Shown: in pieces, positions 5,430-6,769 of the stretch | How the letters are laid out: the number at the start of each line of letters is the position of its first letter | Position numbering within the stretch: the first letter of the stretch is position 1 | Assembly: GCA_903856875.1 (NCBI GenBank) | Contig: CAIODE010000546.1 | Span: forward strand, 1-6,769 | Direction of reading: 5' to 3' | DNA length: 6,769 bases | Source: an uncultured Burkholderiales bacterium | Lineage (GTDB): Bacteria; Pseudomonadota; Gammaproteobacteria; Burkholderiales; Burkholderiaceae_C | Notes under the pieces: model-generated | The model's input: only the letters and a program-made list of their open reading frames with translations | The model's database searches: none | Told to the model about the DNA's origin: nothing | Program-made: the position numbers and the translations under genes

Positions 5430-6769
5430 GTGTCAATTTCTATCAAGATTTTTGCAAGTGCAATGACCATTGCTGTCTGTGCTGGCTATGTCAGCGCACA
5501 AGCACAAGGGGTTTTTCCAGCTACATTGGCCGGACATGCTGTTTTGCCAGCACTGTCACTCGTTCCTGCACCTTCGGATGCACCTGCAGATTTGAAACAC
5601 AGTGGCAAATTCACGACTGGCCAAAGGGTTGAAAAATTAGGCTCTGTGGAGGGTATGTCTGCAGGCCGTCCTACAGGGGTGTTTCTACCATTTGATGGTC
5701 AACCCTTACAAGGTCATTCAGGCATTCAAAGAATGCCTGACGGTACTTTCTGGCTATTGACCGATAACGGTGCTGGATCAAAGGCCAATTCACCTGATTT
5801 CATGCTGTATTTGAATCACTACAGCATTGACTATAAAACCGGACAGTTCAAACATTTGGCGACAGTGTTCTTGCACGACCCAGACAAGAAAGTGCCATTT
5901 CGAATCGTTCACGAGGGCACAAGTCCACGTTATTTGACGGGATCAGATTTTGACACTGAAAGTTTTCAAATCATCGGACAAAACATTTGGATTGGTGATG
6001 AGTTTGGTCCATTTCTGATCAAAACAGATTTGAAGGGAAAAGTTCTTGCCGTTTACGAAACAGTTGTTGATGGCAAAGTCGTTAAATCGCCAGACCATCC
6101 TTCCGTTACAACGCCTGGCTCACCTGTTGACAGCACTAAATTTGAAGTTCGCCGCTCTAAGGGTTTTGAAGGCATGGCGTCTTCGAAGGATGGCCGCAAG
6201 TTGTACCCGTTGTTAGAAGGTCCAGTTTGGAATGAATCGACCAAGAGCTTTGAAAATATAGATGGAAAACAATATCTTCGTGTTTTAGAGTTTGATGTGG
6301 CTTCTGAAAAATGGACAGGTCGCCATTGGAAATACATGCTAGAGGCAAACCATCACGCTATCGGTGACTTCAACATGATTGATCAAACGACTGGCTTGGT
6401 TATAGAGCGTGACAATGGTGAAGGCACCAAAGCAAATGCATGCCCTGAAAATCAAAAGCGCACAGATTGCTTCCACGATCTTCCGAAATTCAAACGGGTT
6501 TATAAAATTGAGTTAACTGAAGCCAATGTGGGAGGGGTTGCTCGCAAGATTGGCTACATTGATCTCATGAACATAGCCGATCCGAATAAATTGTCTCGCA
6601 AGCCTTTGGAAAATGGCGTTTTGACATTTCCATTCTTTACCATTGAAAATGTTGATGTTGTAGACGCCAAACACATCATTGTGGGCAATGACAACAATCT
6701 TCCGTTTTCTAGCAGCAGATTGCCGAAGAAGGCGGACGACAATGAAATGATTTTGCTAGAAGTTGAGGC
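5430..6769 (+). CDS. Exported esterase-like protein of the phytase family (3' end cut by window)
   Basis: At least 446 residues are encoded from a GTG start, running off the right edge. Residues 1-25 form a Sec signal peptide (Lys6, hydrophobic core, VSA23 or AQA25 cleavage), so the product is probably periplasmic or secreted. The body fits the 'esterase-like activity of phytase family' domain, a beta-propeller-type fold. It has HSGIQRMPDGTFWLLTDNG (96-114), IGDEFGPFLIKTD (about 189-201), GFEGMASSKDGRKLYPLLEG (245-264), LEANHHAIGDFN (304-315), IERDNGEG (325-332) and, close to the end, IIVGNDNN. The acidic turn residues Asp112, Asp191, Glu192, Glu247, Glu305 and Asp328 are candidate metal or phosphate-site residues, by analogy only. 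Cysteines in ACPENQKRTDC could form a disulfide. Since the family ends shortly after a D-N-E-hydrophobic strand like the last visible one (DDNEMILLEVE), probably only a few residues are missing. Divergence from phoD suggests a shared phosphorus-acquisition role; activity on phytate is unproven. Confidence 0.88.
   Translation, partial: MSISIKIFASAMTIAVCAGYVSAQAQGVFPATLAGHAVLPALSLVPAPSDAPADLKHSGKFTTGQRVEKLGSVEGMSAGRPTGVFLPFDGQPLQGHSGIQRMPDGTFWLLTDNGAGSKANSPDFMLYLNHYSIDYKTGQFKHLATVFLHDPDKKVPFRIVHEGTSPRYLTGSDFDTESFQIIGQNIWIGDEFGPFLIKTDLKGKVLAVYETVVDGKVVKSPDHPSVTTPGSPVDSTKFEVRRSKGFEGMASSKDGRKLYPLLEGPVWNESTKSFENIDGKQYLRVLEFDVASEKWTGRHWKYMLEANHHAIGDFNMIDQTTGLVIERDNGEGTKANACPENQKRTDCFHDLPKFKRVYKIELTEANVGGVARKIGYIDLMNIADPNKLSRKPLENGVLTFPFFTIENVDVVDAKHIIVGNDNNLPFSSSRLPKKADDNEMILLEVE
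5718..5740 (+). repeat. Perfect 10-bp inverted repeat inside the esterase-like gene
   Basis: TCAGGCATTC (5718-5727) and GAATGCCTGA (5731-5740) are exact reverse complements separated by AAA. The hairpin lies about 290 nt into the coding region and encodes part of the conserved SGIQRMPD segment. There is no T-run after it, so it is not an intrinsic terminator. Function unknown. Confidence 0.8.

Noticed and set aside
6053..6742. Three minus-strand open frames at the right end
   Set aside because: They are antisense shadows of the phytase-family esterase-like gene, whose motifs run through the whole stretch.

Overview
The window looks like a phosphate-scavenging region of a proteobacterial chromosome. 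Base composition is moderate and AT-leaning, and the genes are Gram-negative in type: periplasmic signal peptides, a twin-arginine leader, and PhnC/PhnD close to the enterobacterial proteins. I would guess a beta-proteobacterium, possibly a low-GC freshwater Burkholderiales type, but the sequence alone does not prove this. No rRNA, tRNA, insertion sequence or CRISPR array is visible.

Layout. On the minus strand, reading right to left, there are three transcription units. (1) A PhoD-type alkaline phosphatase (5260-3566) ends in a clear intrinsic terminator (3537-3501). (2) A unit follows with a 30-residue signal-peptide-like micro-ORF (3378-3286), a Rossmann-type protein resembling DUF115/sialyltransferase-like proteins (3255-2482), and a short-chain dehydrogenase of the retinol dehydrogenase type (2467-1616). 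(3) The phosphonate/phosphite transporter genes phnC (1497-664) and phnD (635 to beyond the left edge) come last. On the plus strand, divergent from phoD, lies a phytase-family esterase-like exported protein (5430 to beyond the right edge).

Regulation ties the window together. Upstream of phnC, the micro-ORF unit and phoD there are pairs of CTGTCAT-like heptamers separated by 4 bp (11-bp repeat), the geometry of a PhoB binding site. Each has a hexamer 10 bp downstream that could serve as a -10 element. A fourth, more ambiguous 11-bp-periodic array sits in the phoD/esterase intergenic region. The phnC site is the strongest, with three consecutive GTCA-containing units.

Taken together, secreted phosphatase (PhoD), possible phytase/phosphoester processing (esterase-like protein) and high-affinity phosphonate uptake (PhnCD) form a coherent phosphorus-starvation locus. 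The least explained part is the middle unit: an orphan signal peptide, a putative glycosyltransferase-like protein and an oxidoreductase, apparently also behind a Pho-box-like promoter.
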